Shown here piece by piece: positions 8,503 to 16,283 of a stretch of 64,000 nt of DNA. The translations under genes were made by a program, and so were the position numbers. Under the pieces are notes generated by a model. It was not told the origin of the DNA and did not search any database. It saw nothing but the letters and a program-made list of their open reading frames with translations. Source of the DNA: Spirosoma arboris (lineage in GTDB: Bacteria; Bacteroidota; Bacteroidia; Cytophagales; Spirosomataceae); the NCBI RefSeq assembly GCF_009754945.1, contig NZ_WPIN01000020.1, positions 62,001 through 126,000 of the forward strand. The letters run 5' to 3'. Each line of letters starts with the position of its first letter. Position 1 is the first letter of the stretch.

Positions 8503-8606
8503 AGCATGCCGTAGGTATGCAACGTTTGCGATTGGTTGCATACCTACGGCATGCTTTATCACACATAGAAGGCTGTTTTCTATAAACATGCCATACCTAC
8601 GGCATG
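8503..8606. repeat. repeated palindromic unit (three copies)
   Basis: AGCATGCCGTAGGTATGCAA (8503-8522) pairs perfectly with 8536-8555. A third copy of the unit, CATGCCATACCTACGGCATG, lies at about 8586-8605. An outer pair, GTTTATAGAGAA near 8470 and TTCTATAAAC near 8577, encloses the first two. No T tract follows, so this is not a simple terminator. It borders the ATPase/TOPRIM pair. Confidence 0.85.
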
Positions 8607-8651
8607 GATAACCAAAATGATAGGATAGTTAGTTTTGAACCTGCATTTGGT

Positions 8652-9272
8652 TCATTTTTGCTTGCTGTATTGGTCCAGAAAGGCAATTATCTGTTTGTGG
8701 AAATGGGCGAAGCTGCGGGATTGCTTGGCGAGTTCATTGAAGTCTGCTTTTTCAGCAATGGCTTGGGCGATTGATCGCATTTTTCGTCCATCATCTTTAT
8801 CTCCGTATAAAAGCCGTTTTAGATCTTTTTGATGCAGTTTTTCTAAGCTGTCGTTGTTAGGCTTATTATTTATTTTCAGTTGGTAGGCCTGATACGCTAG
8901 CCAATGTTCGATAGCCTGAATTGGAACGTAGACTATTATTTGTTCCTGATAGCGCTTGTAGGCACTACCTAAAGCCTTATGCAGTTTTGTGCATTCTAAT
9001 GTGTGTTCTTTCTGTTCGTCTGTCTGATCAGGGCCATCCAGGTCAATACCGACAATGCAGAAAGCCTGTTCTTCATCACGTAATGCCTTCAAACAGAGTT
9101 CTTCCGCTTCCTGTAATACCTTCGATTTACTGGGTTGCTTCTTCAGTAAATCTAAACTACTACGTTTGATTTGTAATCCTTTCTGAGTTGCAAGCCGCTT
9201 TACATAAACCGGAATGAACGAATACTCCGCAAAGCCTTCTGCAATCAGAGCGTACACAAGCGGTGGCTTCAT
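8652..9272 (-). CDS. TOPRIM-like (DUF4276/DUF3226-type) protein, partner of the ATPase
   Basis: A 206-residue protein that starts with a TOPRIM-like first strand and acidic motif (LIAEGFAE, Glu12 and Glu16), followed by an acidic strand end VGIDLDGPD (Asp77, Asp79) and IEHWLAYQ at 121-128. These positions fit the metal-binding glutamate and DxD of TOPRIM nucleases and the stand-alone TOPRIM domains often found downstream of OLD-type ATPases. Its ATG overlaps the ATPase stop as ATGA (4 bp), which implies coupled translation and equal stoichiometry. The role is inferred as the nuclease subunit of a split OLD-like complex; no nuclease activity is proven. Confidence 0.68.
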   Translation of the reverse strand: MKPPLVYALIAEGFAEYSFIPVYVKRLATQKGLQIKRSSLDLLKKQPSKSKVLQEAEELCLKALRDEEQAFCIVGIDLDGPDQTDEQKEHTLECTKLHKALGSAYKRYQEQIIVYVPIQAIEHWLAYQAYQLKINNKPNNDSLEKLHQKDLKRLLYGDKDDGRKMRSIAQAIAEKADFNELAKQSRSFAHFHKQIIAFLDQYSKQK

Positions 9273-10363
9273 AACGATTCTTCGGGAACACCGCCTAGCA
9301 AACCATACATCCAGCTTTCACCTAAATTACTGGTAAAGTCAATCTCTTTCGTGCCCGTCTCACGGCTGCGCTGATTTGAGGGTTCAATAATATCACGCTG
9401 TAAATTTTTTACGTGCGTTGCGCCCTCCTCATCTTTCGAAAATACAAATACAGCTTCAGGCATAGATGTAAATTCGTTCAGCACATTTTCATTGTGTGTT
9501 GTCAGAATGATTTGAATGTCCTTTTCGTCCGCCAGACGAAAAATAAAGTCCATTACCTCCCGAATACGACGTGGATGAATTCCCTTTTCCGGTTCTTCGA
9601 GAAGCAGGAGTTTTGGCGGATTTGGTTGGTTTATGATGCAGAGAAGAGCGATGAAATAAAGAGTACCTTCGGAAAGTTCGTCGGCCCAATAAATAGTCTT
9701 CTGCCTCTCGTTTGTTAAGCCAATACGCTTAAAGGTTTTGTCGCCAAATTGCTTAACTAATTCAGGTGTTGATTCGACATTCTGAAAATTGATTTCCGTA
9801 AATTCTGGAACACATTTCGCTAAATCAATTTTTATTTGAGCAAAAGTTGCCGGGTATTCGTCTCGAATTCGGTCAAAAAAAGCAATTAAATTAGACGCAT
9901 CGGCGATTACAGACGCATCTCCACGTCCTACTGGAGAAGGCTTATCAAGTTTGTTAGTGTCAGGTTTGTAAATTATTACTGGTCTAATCTTTGCTTTTAG
10001 CTCTTCTGGATTATAATGAAGCGTTGTCCCTTTTGATCTTTGGTTGTGTTGAATTATATCTCTTGACCTTTCAATATTCTCAGAACTTGAAATTTGACAT
10101 GAGAATATTATTTCAACATCATAATCTTTAATGTGATCATAGTATAAATCAATGCTTATTGATTCACCTTCACTTAACCTAAAAATTAGACGCTTGTAAT
10201 CTTGCTCCTGTTGATTTGTATTATCCTTATCCATATACTCCAGCGCCTTCAAAAAATTCGTCTTACCCGAGTTGTTCGGGCCGATTAACAAATTGACTTT
10301 TTGAAGATCGAGCGTGACGTCTTTTAGACTCTTGAAGTTCTGGATGGAAACGCGCTTGAGCAT
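9269..10363 (-). CDS. OLD/RecF-like ABC ATPase (probable defence or DNA-processing complex)
   Basis: 364 residues with a complete SMC/RecF-type ABC ATPase: MLKRVSIQNFKSLKDV start, Walker A GPNNSGKT (28-35), signature LSEG (230-233), Walker B LLLLEEP (252-258) with a D-loop KGIHP, and an H-loop TTHNENVL near 290. The usual OLD C-terminal TOPRIM domain is absent and is supplied instead by the overlapping downstream gene. The start is ATG at 10363 where the domain begins; a TTG eight codons upstream is possible. It follows an M1 peptidase gene after 38 bp on the same strand, though no functional link is expected. Similar ATPase plus TOPRIM pairs (for example PARIS; fused in OLD and Gabija GajA) defend against phage. 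Confidence 0.82.
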   Translation of the reverse strand: MLKRVSIQNFKSLKDVTLDLQKVNLLIGPNNSGKTNFLKALEYMDKDNTNQQEQDYKRLIFRLSEGESISIDLYYDHIKDYDVEIIFSCQISSSENIERSRDIIQHNQRSKGTTLHYNPEELKAKIRPVIIYKPDTNKLDKPSPVGRGDASVIADASNLIAFFDRIRDEYPATFAQIKIDLAKCVPEFTEINFQNVESTPELVKQFGDKTFKRIGLTNERQKTIYWADELSEGTLYFIALLCIINQPNPPKLLLLEEPEKGIHPRRIREVMDFIFRLADEKDIQIILTTHNENVLNEFTSMPEAVFVFSKDEEGATHVKNLQRDIIEPSNQRSRETGTKEIDFTSNLGESWMYGLLGGVPEESL

Positions 10364-10401
10364 GTCTGTAAAGTTATTTGTGGACAAGTTAAGTAATTCC
10401 T

Positions 10402-12045
10402 CTACTTGCCCATTTCGGTAGCACGCATCAACACGGTATTGTCGGGGTCAATAGCAACAGAACCAGGCTTGATTGCGAGCGGTACAGTGAACGTTTGCGT
10501 TTGCTCAGTCATCGTCAGGCGGGCAGTGCGGGTGATTTCTTTCCCGTTACTTCCTCGGATGCTGAATGTAAGCGGAACTACAAAAAGTGCTCCCGTTCGC
10601 TGTGTTTGTCGGACATCAATAACCAACGCTTTTTTTGTAGCGTCATAATTTGATCCCCAGACTAGTTCGGGATAACCGGCCTGGTAGAGCCATTGCTGGA
10701 AAAACTGACCCAGTTTCTTACCTGATGCGGTTTCCATCACGGCTTGTAAATCGCTGGATTGGGCGTTGCGGTTGCGATAGGTGGAGTAATAAGCCCGAAT
10801 GCCCTTCCAAAATGCGTCGTCGCCGATTTCGTTGCGGAGCATATGTAGCACCCAGCCGCCTTTTTGGTAGGAATTTGGGTTTAACAAATCCATCAGGTTC
10901 GTCGTGGTCGAGTCAACAATAGTGCCTTTGGGTTTTAGGGCCGAGAAACGGAAAATCTGCCCTTTGTTCTGATTCAGTACAGCGTTGAGCGTGTCTTTAC
11001 CATAAGCATGTTCGAGGTAGAGAGCTGAGAAATAAGTAGCAAAACCTTCGCTCAGCCAAAGCTGCGACCAGTCGGATTCTGTAGCCGAATTGCCGAACCA
11101 CTGGTGGGCAATTTCATGCGCTAGTAAAGCCTCCACATCCGAATCCTTGTGCCCTACAATCACTTTCTCGTTGTAGAAAATGCAACTGGCGTTTTCCATT
11201 CCCCCAAAAATCGTGGTCGACTCAACATTGGCCAGTTTCTCGTACGAATACGGACCAATCTTATCGATGAAGTATTGCAGAATCTCCTTCGCCGGACGAT
11301 AGTCGATAAACCCTTTCTGGCTGTCGTTGGGATACAACCAGCTTTGCACCGGCACTCCACTTACTGAGCCGACTTCCTCAACCGCAAATCGAGCGGCACC
11401 AATCACCATTACTTTCGTAGGAATGGGTGTACTTTCCTGCCAGCGTGTTAGTTTCCGACCATTAGGCAGTGGACTTTCGTTCAGAAGTTTACCATTTGCA
11501 ATGACTCGATACGTCGCGGGTGCATTGACTGAAAAGGAGCAAGTTGCCTTGTCGGAGGGGTGATCGACAACGGGGAGATAATTACGGGCATTGTTTGGCC
11601 AGTTATCGCCAAAAAACGTGCGCTCACCAAACTTATTTTGACTGATAATCAATCCTTTCGATGGCGTACCGTCATAACGAATAACCACTTCTGTCGGCTG
11701 ATTAGGAGCAGCAGGAAGATTGATAAATACCCGGTCGTTGCGTTGACTAAAAGGAGTTGCTTTGCCATCAGCCAAACTTACAGAACGCACTTTCATACCT
11801 TGTGCAGAATCTGCCTTACTACCGATCAGGTCGAACCAGACGGTTTGCCGGTCATCGGTGCGGGTGAATCGGATGGTAGTTTCCCCTTTAATCTGATTAG
11901 TTGAATCGCTCAGCGTGAGCGAGAATGCATAATTCTGAACATCGACGCCTGGCTGGGTATACCGAGCTAAATTGCCCGGTTGCTGGCATTGAACAGCCGA
12001 TGTGACTGAAACAAATAAGGCAATTAATAGTCCTTTTCTCTTCAT
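10402..12045 (-). CDS. secreted M1 family metallopeptidase
   Basis: A 547-residue zinc aminopeptidase of the M1 (gluzincin) clan with a signal peptide (residues 1-20). The substrate-anchoring motif appears as GGMENA (281-286), and the zinc site is HEIAH at 310-314 with the third ligand Glu333 in WLSEGFATYF. The protein lacks the long C-terminal ERAP1-like domain of PepN, ending after a short helical and beta domain, which is the usual Bacteroidota layout. It acts in the periplasm or outside the cell on peptides. It is followed by the ATPase gene on the same strand, and preceded by the epimerase gene 7 bp upstream, so the two metabolic genes may be co-transcribed. Confidence 0.92.
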   Translation of the reverse strand: MKRKGLLIALFVSVTSAVQCQQPGNLARYTQPGVDVQNYAFSLTLSDSTNQIKGETTIRFTRTDDRQTVWFDLIGSKADSAQGMKVRSVSLADGKATPFSQRNDRVFINLPAAPNQPTEVVIRYDGTPSKGLIISQNKFGERTFFGDNWPNNARNYLPVVDHPSDKATCSFSVNAPATYRVIANGKLLNESPLPNGRKLTRWQESTPIPTKVMVIGAARFAVEEVGSVSGVPVQSWLYPNDSQKGFIDYRPAKEILQYFIDKIGPYSYEKLANVESTTIFGGMENASCIFYNEKVIVGHKDSDVEALLAHEIAHQWFGNSATESDWSQLWLSEGFATYFSALYLEHAYGKDTLNAVLNQNKGQIFRFSALKPKGTIVDSTTTNLMDLLNPNSYQKGGWVLHMLRNEIGDDAFWKGIRAYYSTYRNRNAQSSDLQAVMETASGKKLGQFFQQWLYQAGYPELVWGSNYDATKKALVIDVRQTQRTGALFVVPLTFSIRGSNGKEITRTARLTMTEQTQTFTVPLAIKPGSVAIDPDNTVLMRATEMGK

Positions 12046-12052
12046 GCTGATT

Positions 12053-12460
12053 TTACTCCTTAATTTCCTGGCAAAGTTCGATTAATACACCATTTGTACC
12101 CTTAGGATGCAGGAAACACACTAATTTATTATCAGCCCCGCGTTTCGGGACTTCATTCAATACCGTAAATCCTTCATTTTTTAGCCGCTCTATCTCGCCC
12201 TCAATATCATCTACTTCAAAGGCTATATGGTGAATTCCTTCCCCTTTTTTCTCCAGAAATTTGGCAATCGGACTGTCAGGACTGGTGGCTTCGAGTAGTT
12301 CGATTTTGGTTTGATTCACTCGAAAAAAGGAAGTCATTACACCTTCGGCTGCAACAACTTCGGCTTTGTAGGGGGCCACGTTCAATAACTTTGTAAATAA
12401 GTCATTCGACGCGGCAATGTCGCGAACGGCTATACCGATATGTTCGACGTTAGTAAGCAT
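12053..12460 (-). CDS. mce: methylmalonyl-CoA epimerase
   Basis: Interconverts (R)- and (S)-methylmalonyl-CoA in propionate metabolism. The 135-residue protein has the vicinal-oxygen-chelate fold: HIGIAVRD near the start (first metal histidine), KIELLEATSPDSPIAKFL, GEGIHHIAFEVDD (second histidine) and NGVLIELCQ (metal glutamate) near the end. Length and motif order match the family exactly. It is divergent from the Fe-S carrier gene and 7 bp upstream of the M1 peptidase. Confidence 0.95.
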   Translation of the reverse strand: MLTNVEHIGIAVRDIAASNDLFTKLLNVAPYKAEVVAAEGVMTSFFRVNQTKIELLEATSPDSPIAKFLEKKGEGIHHIAFEVDDIEGEIERLKNEGFTVLNEVPKRGADNKLVCFLHPKGTNGVLIELCQEIKE

Positions 12461-12540
12461 GTGTTCTAAAGAACTTTTCCGTTTGGCCGAAAGTTATAGA
12501 GAAAGCATTGATATGCGTCAACATTGACTCGATTACGACT

Positions 12541-12867
12541 ATGGTTACGGTTTCAGAAATTGCCAAAAATAAAATTGTTGAACTACGTCAGAAGGATGGC
12601 CTGGCCGAAAATTACGCCATTCGCGTAGGCGTACAAGGTGGAGGTTGCTCGGGCCTGATGTACGATCTTCAATTCGACGCTACGCAGCAACCAACCGACC
12701 ACGTTGTTGAAGATAAAGGCGTTAAGATTCTGATAGATCGCAAAAGCCTTCTCTATCTGGCCGGTACCGAACTCGATTTTTCGGACGGATTGAACGGCAA
12801 AGGTTTCCAGTTCAAAAACCCCAACGCCAGCCGAACTTGCGGTTGCGGTGAGAGTTTCGCCGTCTGA
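12541..12867 (+). CDS. A-type iron-sulfur carrier (IscA/SufA/ErpA family)
   Basis: Carries or inserts Fe-S clusters. The 108-residue protein has the three ligand cysteines in the canonical spacing: one in GVQGGGCSGLMYD and two in the C-terminal CGCGESF. An upstream TTG at 12508 would add 11 residues without similarity, so the ATG at 12541 is chosen. There is no suf or isc operon next to it, so whether it serves as SufA or ErpA is unclear. It ends in a GC-rich terminator embedded in a larger imperfect palindrome. Confidence 0.93.
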   Translation: MVTVSEIAKNKIVELRQKDGLAENYAIRVGVQGGGCSGLMYDLQFDATQQPTDHVVEDKGVKILIDRKSLLYLAGTELDFSDGLNGKGFQFKNPNASRTCGCGESFAV

Positions 12868-12868
12868 G

Positions 12869-13020
12869 ACCGGGATTTAGCTGATTATCGGATTAGCACG
12901 ATTTTGTTGAAGCCGCTCGTAAGAAGCGGCTTCTTTGTTTTTAAACTTCACGGATTAATAGATATTTGTCGATTGCTGGAAGCAAAATCCAGAAAATCCT
13001 CAAATCTGCTAAATCCCGGT
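12869..13020. repeat. dispersed ACCGGGATTTAGC inverted repeat flanking iscA-type gene end
   Basis: ACCGGGATTTAGCTGATT (12869-12886) pairs with 13003-13020 at 17 of 18 positions. The same words recur at 20708-20818, with the same AAAATCCAGAAAATCC segment, so the two loci share one repeat family. The right arm ends 1 bp before the thioesterase ATG. The terminator at 12909 lies in the loop. Confidence 0.8.
12909..12942 (+). terminator. Rho-independent terminator of the Fe-S carrier gene
   Basis: GAAGCCGCT (12909-12917) and AGCGGCTTC (12925-12933) form a perfect 9-bp stem, followed by a T-rich run. Confidence 0.85.
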
Positions 13021-13021
13021 T

Positions 13022-13579
13022 ATGACAGCCAAACCCGTTAGCCATTCACGCACGACTCTTACCGAATTGATGATTCCGGCTTATGCTAATTTTGGGGGCC
13101 GTGTACACGGGGGCATACTCCTGTCATTGATGGACAAAGTTGCGTACGCTTGTGCGGCTAAACACGCCGGTCAGTATTGTGTGACGGTTTCGGTGGATGG
13201 CGTTAATTTCCGGCAACCGGTTGAGGTAGGGGAGCTGGTTTCGCTGATGGCTTCGGTCAACTATGTGGGTCGAACGTCGCTGGTGGTGGGTATTAAAGTT
13301 GTGGCCGAAAATGTGAAAACTGGGAGCGTGAAGCACACAAATACCAGCTATTTCACCATGGTAGCGAAAGACGATCATGAGAAACCTACCGAAGTGCCAC
13401 CGCTTCTGCTTGAAACGTCTGATGATATTCGCCGTTTTCTGGAAGCTATGAAACGCAAAGAACTTCGGGTCTTAAATGCAGAATATTTTCATAATGCCAA
13501 GACCCAAATGCTGATCGACGAGAGTGTTGATAAGTTAGTCAACGAGCGTTGTGAATTGGCAGACGGATTGGAGTTGTAG
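13022..13579 (+). CDS. acyl-CoA thioesterase (hotdog fold, YciA/BACH type)
   Basis: Hydrolyses acyl-CoA to free acid and CoA in the cytoplasm. The N-terminal 125 residues form one hotdog domain with the catalytic segment ANFGGRVHGGILLSLMD (the family's N/D-x-x-G..HGG helix) and VDGVNFRQPVEVGE. The remaining 55 residues are charged and helical and extend beyond the single domain of YciA. Substrate chain length cannot be read from sequence. Its stop codon lies in the left arm of the palindrome at 13576. Confidence 0.88.
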   Translation: MTAKPVSHSRTTLTELMIPAYANFGGRVHGGILLSLMDKVAYACAAKHAGQYCVTVSVDGVNFRQPVEVGELVSLMASVNYVGRTSLVVGIKVVAENVKTGSVKHTNTSYFTMVAKDDHEKPTEVPPLLLETSDDIRRFLEAMKRKELRVLNAEYFHNAKTQMLIDESVDKLVNERCELADGLEL

Positions 13580-13642
13580 TACCGACCGTCCCGGTCGGGT
13601 GTGTATCTGGTTGACACGGCCGACCGGGACGGTCGGTACTAC
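13576..13642. terminator. perfect 23-bp palindrome containing both convergent stop codons
   Basis: Arms 13576-13598 and 13620-13642 are 23 of 23 complementary and GC-rich (GTAGTACCGACCGTCCCGG and its complement), with a 21-nt loop. The left arm contains the TAG of the thioesterase (13577-13579) and the right arm contains the TAG of the MetE-like gene on the minus strand (13639-13641). It probably terminates transcription from both sides, though no T tract is present. Confidence 0.85.
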
Positions 13643-14667
13643 AGTTCCCCACGCACAATCTTAGCCCCAGCCACCATGTTCGCCAGCTTTTGTTTGGCTG
13701 CCCAGCGGGCGGTTTGGCTTAGGCCGCAATCAGGAGCAACGGCTAGCTTTTCGGCCGGAACATAAGGCAGACATTTGCGGATACGTTCGGCTACGTCTTC
13801 GGGCGTTTCGATGTAGTAGCTTTTTACATCGATGACACCCACTGCTACGTCGAACTTCTCCGCAAAACGTTCCAGGAGATTCACTTCTGAGAAATTCAAG
13901 ATGGTCATTTCGGAATGAAGCTCATCGACAGTCATATCCAGAAAGTCAGGAAGCATAGGAGCGATGGTCTTCTTTCCAACTGATCGACCTTTGTAGTTGC
14001 CAAAGCATAAGTGCATCGACAATCGGGTTTTACCGACGCCTGGCGCTACTGTCCGGTTAAAAATATCGACGAAGCGCTTGGTATCTTCCCGATACGCGTA
14101 GCACGACATGGATGGCTCATCGACACATATTTCGGGTACACCCAATTCAACCAATGTAGCAATTTCCTTGTTCACTAATGGTAACAAGGCTTCCGTTACT
14201 TCCCAACGGTCTTTGTATAGAGTACCCGGCAATAGTCGTCCACTGAGCGTGTATGGGCCTGGAATCGATACTTTTATGCCCTGTCCTTCGGGAGCCAGCC
14301 GCTTTAGCCGTAAATATTCTTCAACAACACCTAACCCGTTAGGAGCGGTTAGAGGTTCTATGATATTATGCTTGCCACGCTGATCATGAGCTGGTGGACC
14401 AAACCGACGTAATTCTGTCTCATTGTTCTGGATGCCGTTGATATAACCGTAAAACGATAGATTGAAATCGAAGCGGGTTTGCTCGCCATCAGTAATGACA
14501 TCTAGTCCGGCAGATACCTGGTCGTGAACAGATGCGACAACGGCATCTTCAATCATTTCATTGATGTCGGCTGGGCCAAACTGACCGAGATGCTGACTGG
14601 AAAATTCGAGCCAGCCCGGAAAGGGCATCGAGCCGACAACAGTGGTTTTAATGGGGACTGGCTGCAC
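13639..14667 (-). CDS. MetE-core cobalamin-independent methyltransferase
   Basis: A 342-residue single-domain homologue of the C-terminal catalytic half of MetE (5-methyltetrahydropteroyltriglutamate-homocysteine methyltransferase). The N-terminal MetE half is absent, as in archaeal-type core-MetE proteins. Zinc ligands are visible: His and Cys in SMHLCFGNY, Glu in NFSEVN, and Cys in APDCGLSQ. VDEPSMS carries the conserved acidic residue. It may methylate homocysteine, or use another methyl donor, since core-MetE proteins can use methylcobamide-bound proteins. The start is GTG at 14667. It is a single gene. Confidence 0.85.
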   Translation of the reverse strand: MQPVPIKTTVVGSMPFPGWLEFSSQHLGQFGPADINEMIEDAVVASVHDQVSAGLDVITDGEQTRFDFNLSFYGYINGIQNNETELRRFGPPAHDQRGKHNIIEPLTAPNGLGVVEEYLRLKRLAPEGQGIKVSIPGPYTLSGRLLPGTLYKDRWEVTEALLPLVNKEIATLVELGVPEICVDEPSMSCYAYREDTKRFVDIFNRTVAPGVGKTRLSMHLCFGNYKGRSVGKKTIAPMLPDFLDMTVDELHSEMTILNFSEVNLLERFAEKFDVAVGVIDVKSYYIETPEDVAERIRKCLPYVPAEKLAVAPDCGLSQTARWAAKQKLANMVAGAKIVRGEL

Positions 14668-14749
14668 AGTATTGACTAAATTGAGTGATGAGATCAGTTA
14701 ACTTTAGGCACTTTCTTACTGGCAAAAGCACTTCTTCATGAGGTTTTAA

Positions 14750-15256
14750 CTAGTCGAAGTTATATTCCCACCACAGTATATCTTCTATGCGGTCAAACAA
14801 CCGAAAACCATTTTTTTCCAGTACTTTCTGGGATGCCACATTGTCTGTGTTTGTATCGGCTACTACTCGCACGACCCCTGGTTGCTGACCGGACCAGTCT
14901 ACCAATCCACCAACCATTTCGGTCATGTATCCCTTTCTCTGCACGGCTGGATAGGTGCCGTAGCCAATTTCGATGGTCCCGGTTTCGTCGGGCTCTCCTT
15001 TAAATTTAGCTTCGGCCACAAATTGTTGCTTCTCCCGATCAATAGCCAGCCATAAGGTGTGGTAAAGCGGATCGAGTGTAGAGTTCTGCAAACGAGGTAT
15101 CGTAAAATGAGTAATGATGCTCAGAACTGGCTCTATCGCTTCCCTATATCCTTTTTTTAACCCCAATGTAGCTTCCAGCCGGTGTTTATCTGCAATGTGT
15201 AGCCGAAGTTGATCGAGGTTCAGCGGAAGTAGCGTCAAACGGGGCGTTTCGATCAT
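14750..15256 (-). CDS. GNAT family N-acetyltransferase
   Basis: A 168-residue Gcn5-related acetyltransferase of the RimJ/RimL-like (Acetyltransf_3) type. It starts with IETPRLTLLPL, typical of the type, has IGYGTYPAVQRKGYMTEMV as the acetyl-CoA pyrophosphate-binding motif (Q/R-x-x-G-x-G/A equivalent), and ends in SQKVLEKNGF, the conserved asparagine segment. The substrate is not predictable; RimJ/L relatives acetylate ribosomal protein N-termini or small amines. It is 12 bp downstream of the SDR gene and likely in the same transcript. Confidence 0.88.
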   Translation of the reverse strand: MIETPRLTLLPLNLDQLRLHIADKHRLEATLGLKKGYREAIEPVLSIITHFTIPRLQNSTLDPLYHTLWLAIDREKQQFVAEAKFKGEPDETGTIEIGYGTYPAVQRKGYMTEMVGGLVDWSGQQPGVVRVVADTNTDNVASQKVLEKNGFRLFDRIEDILWWEYNFD

Positions 15257-15268
15257 GGTTGATAGGAA

Positions 15269-16051
15269 TCATAATTGCCCTTCACTCACACTCCAGCCTC
15301 CATCAATGGTGAGCACTTGGCCGGTGGTGAAGGCAGAATAGTCAGACATGAAATAAACAGCGGCTCCGTCCAGATCGTCGGGGTGACCAATGCGCCCTCC
15401 ATCGAGCGGCTGCTTGGTTTTGGTAAAGGCTAAGATCGTCTCGTCATTGGTCGCACGCTGGGCCATTGGTGTTTCGACCAGAGCAGGTGCCAATACATTT
15501 ACCCGAATGTCATCCTTCGCATAGTAAGCTGCCACCGACTTTGTGAAACCAATTACGCCCGATTTCATCGCGGCATAGGCATGAGTCGCAAAGTAGGCAG
15601 GCGAGGGCCGAGACCCTAGTACAGAACCCATGTTGAGAATAGCACCACCACTGCCCTGCGCCCGAAAAGCCCGGACAGCCGCCTGATTGGACAACATTAA
15701 CGAAGTCATGTTGAGGTTAACCGTGTAATTCCACCCTTCGAGGGTAATATCATGAAGTGGTCCATCTCCGAAACGCCGTCCGCTACCGCCTGCCACATGA
15801 TACAATCCATCGAACCCACCAAAAATCTGTTGACAAAGCGCAATGGCTTTAGGTGCCGTTTGTGGATCGGAGGCATCCCCCGACATCGCTAATCCATTGC
15901 CATCCAATTGCTTTTCTGCTTCTGCACAACTTTCCGGATTACGTCCAACCACAACCACTTGTGCTCCTTCCCGTACAAACGCCAGTGCAGCCGACAAGCC
16001 CATACCTGTTGTACCGCCAATGACAACAATCTTTTTATTTTCTAACCACAT
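15269..16051 (-). CDS. SDR family oxidoreductase
   Basis: A 260-residue classical short-chain dehydrogenase. It has the NAD(P)-binding GGTTGMGLSAA motif (positions 12-22), the NMGS strand with the catalytic serine, and YAAMKSG with the Tyr-x-x-x-Lys pair. The C-terminal VLTIDGGWSVSEGQL is the usual end. VVVGRN after the second strand suggests NADP preference through the arginine. The substrate is unknown. It is upstream of the GNAT gene, 12 bp apart. Confidence 0.9.
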   Translation of the reverse strand: MWLENKKIVVIGGTTGMGLSAALAFVREGAQVVVVGRNPESCAEAEKQLDGNGLAMSGDASDPQTAPKAIALCQQIFGGFDGLYHVAGGSGRRFGDGPLHDITLEGWNYTVNLNMTSLMLSNQAAVRAFRAQGSGGAILNMGSVLGSRPSPAYFATHAYAAMKSGVIGFTKSVAAYYAKDDIRVNVLAPALVETPMAQRATNDETILAFTKTKQPLDGGRIGHPDDLDGAAVYFMSDYSAFTTGQVLTIDGGWSVSEGQL

Positions 16052-16240
16052 GGTACTATTGGATAAGCGAATAGGTATTTAGTCTCGCAAGAAACAAAAT
16101 AGACCGGCTACTGCCAACCGTTGTTTTGTTTATGTAGCTGATTTTCGCTTTCTATCGAGTTGATGGTAGGTATGTTAGTTATTAGTAGAGAAGACAGTAA
16201 CTGAAGCGTTCAGTAGTCATTTCCTGATCGATTTACCTGA

Positions 16241-16275
16241 TAGCAAGCAGAGAGTTCAACGCTCTCGGCCTGCTA
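16241..16275 (-). terminator. stem-loop after the Gfo/Idh/MocA gene
   Basis: TAGCAAGCAGAGAG (16241-16254) and CTCTCGGCCTGCTA (16262-16275) pair at 12 of 14 positions, just past the minus-strand stop at 16284. The T tract is poor. The remaining part of the 230-bp gap up to the SDR start shows nothing further I can name. Confidence 0.5.
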
Positions 16276-16283
16276 TTGACAGT

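Noticed and set aside
8503..8606. CRISPR array
   Set aside because: Only three palindromic units without regular spacers of constant length; no cas genes nearby.
10402..12045. M1 peptidase as part of the ATPase/TOPRIM system
   Set aside because: It is an exported aminopeptidase with a signal peptide and its own usual neighbours; the 38-bp spacing to the ATPase alone is not enough to link them.
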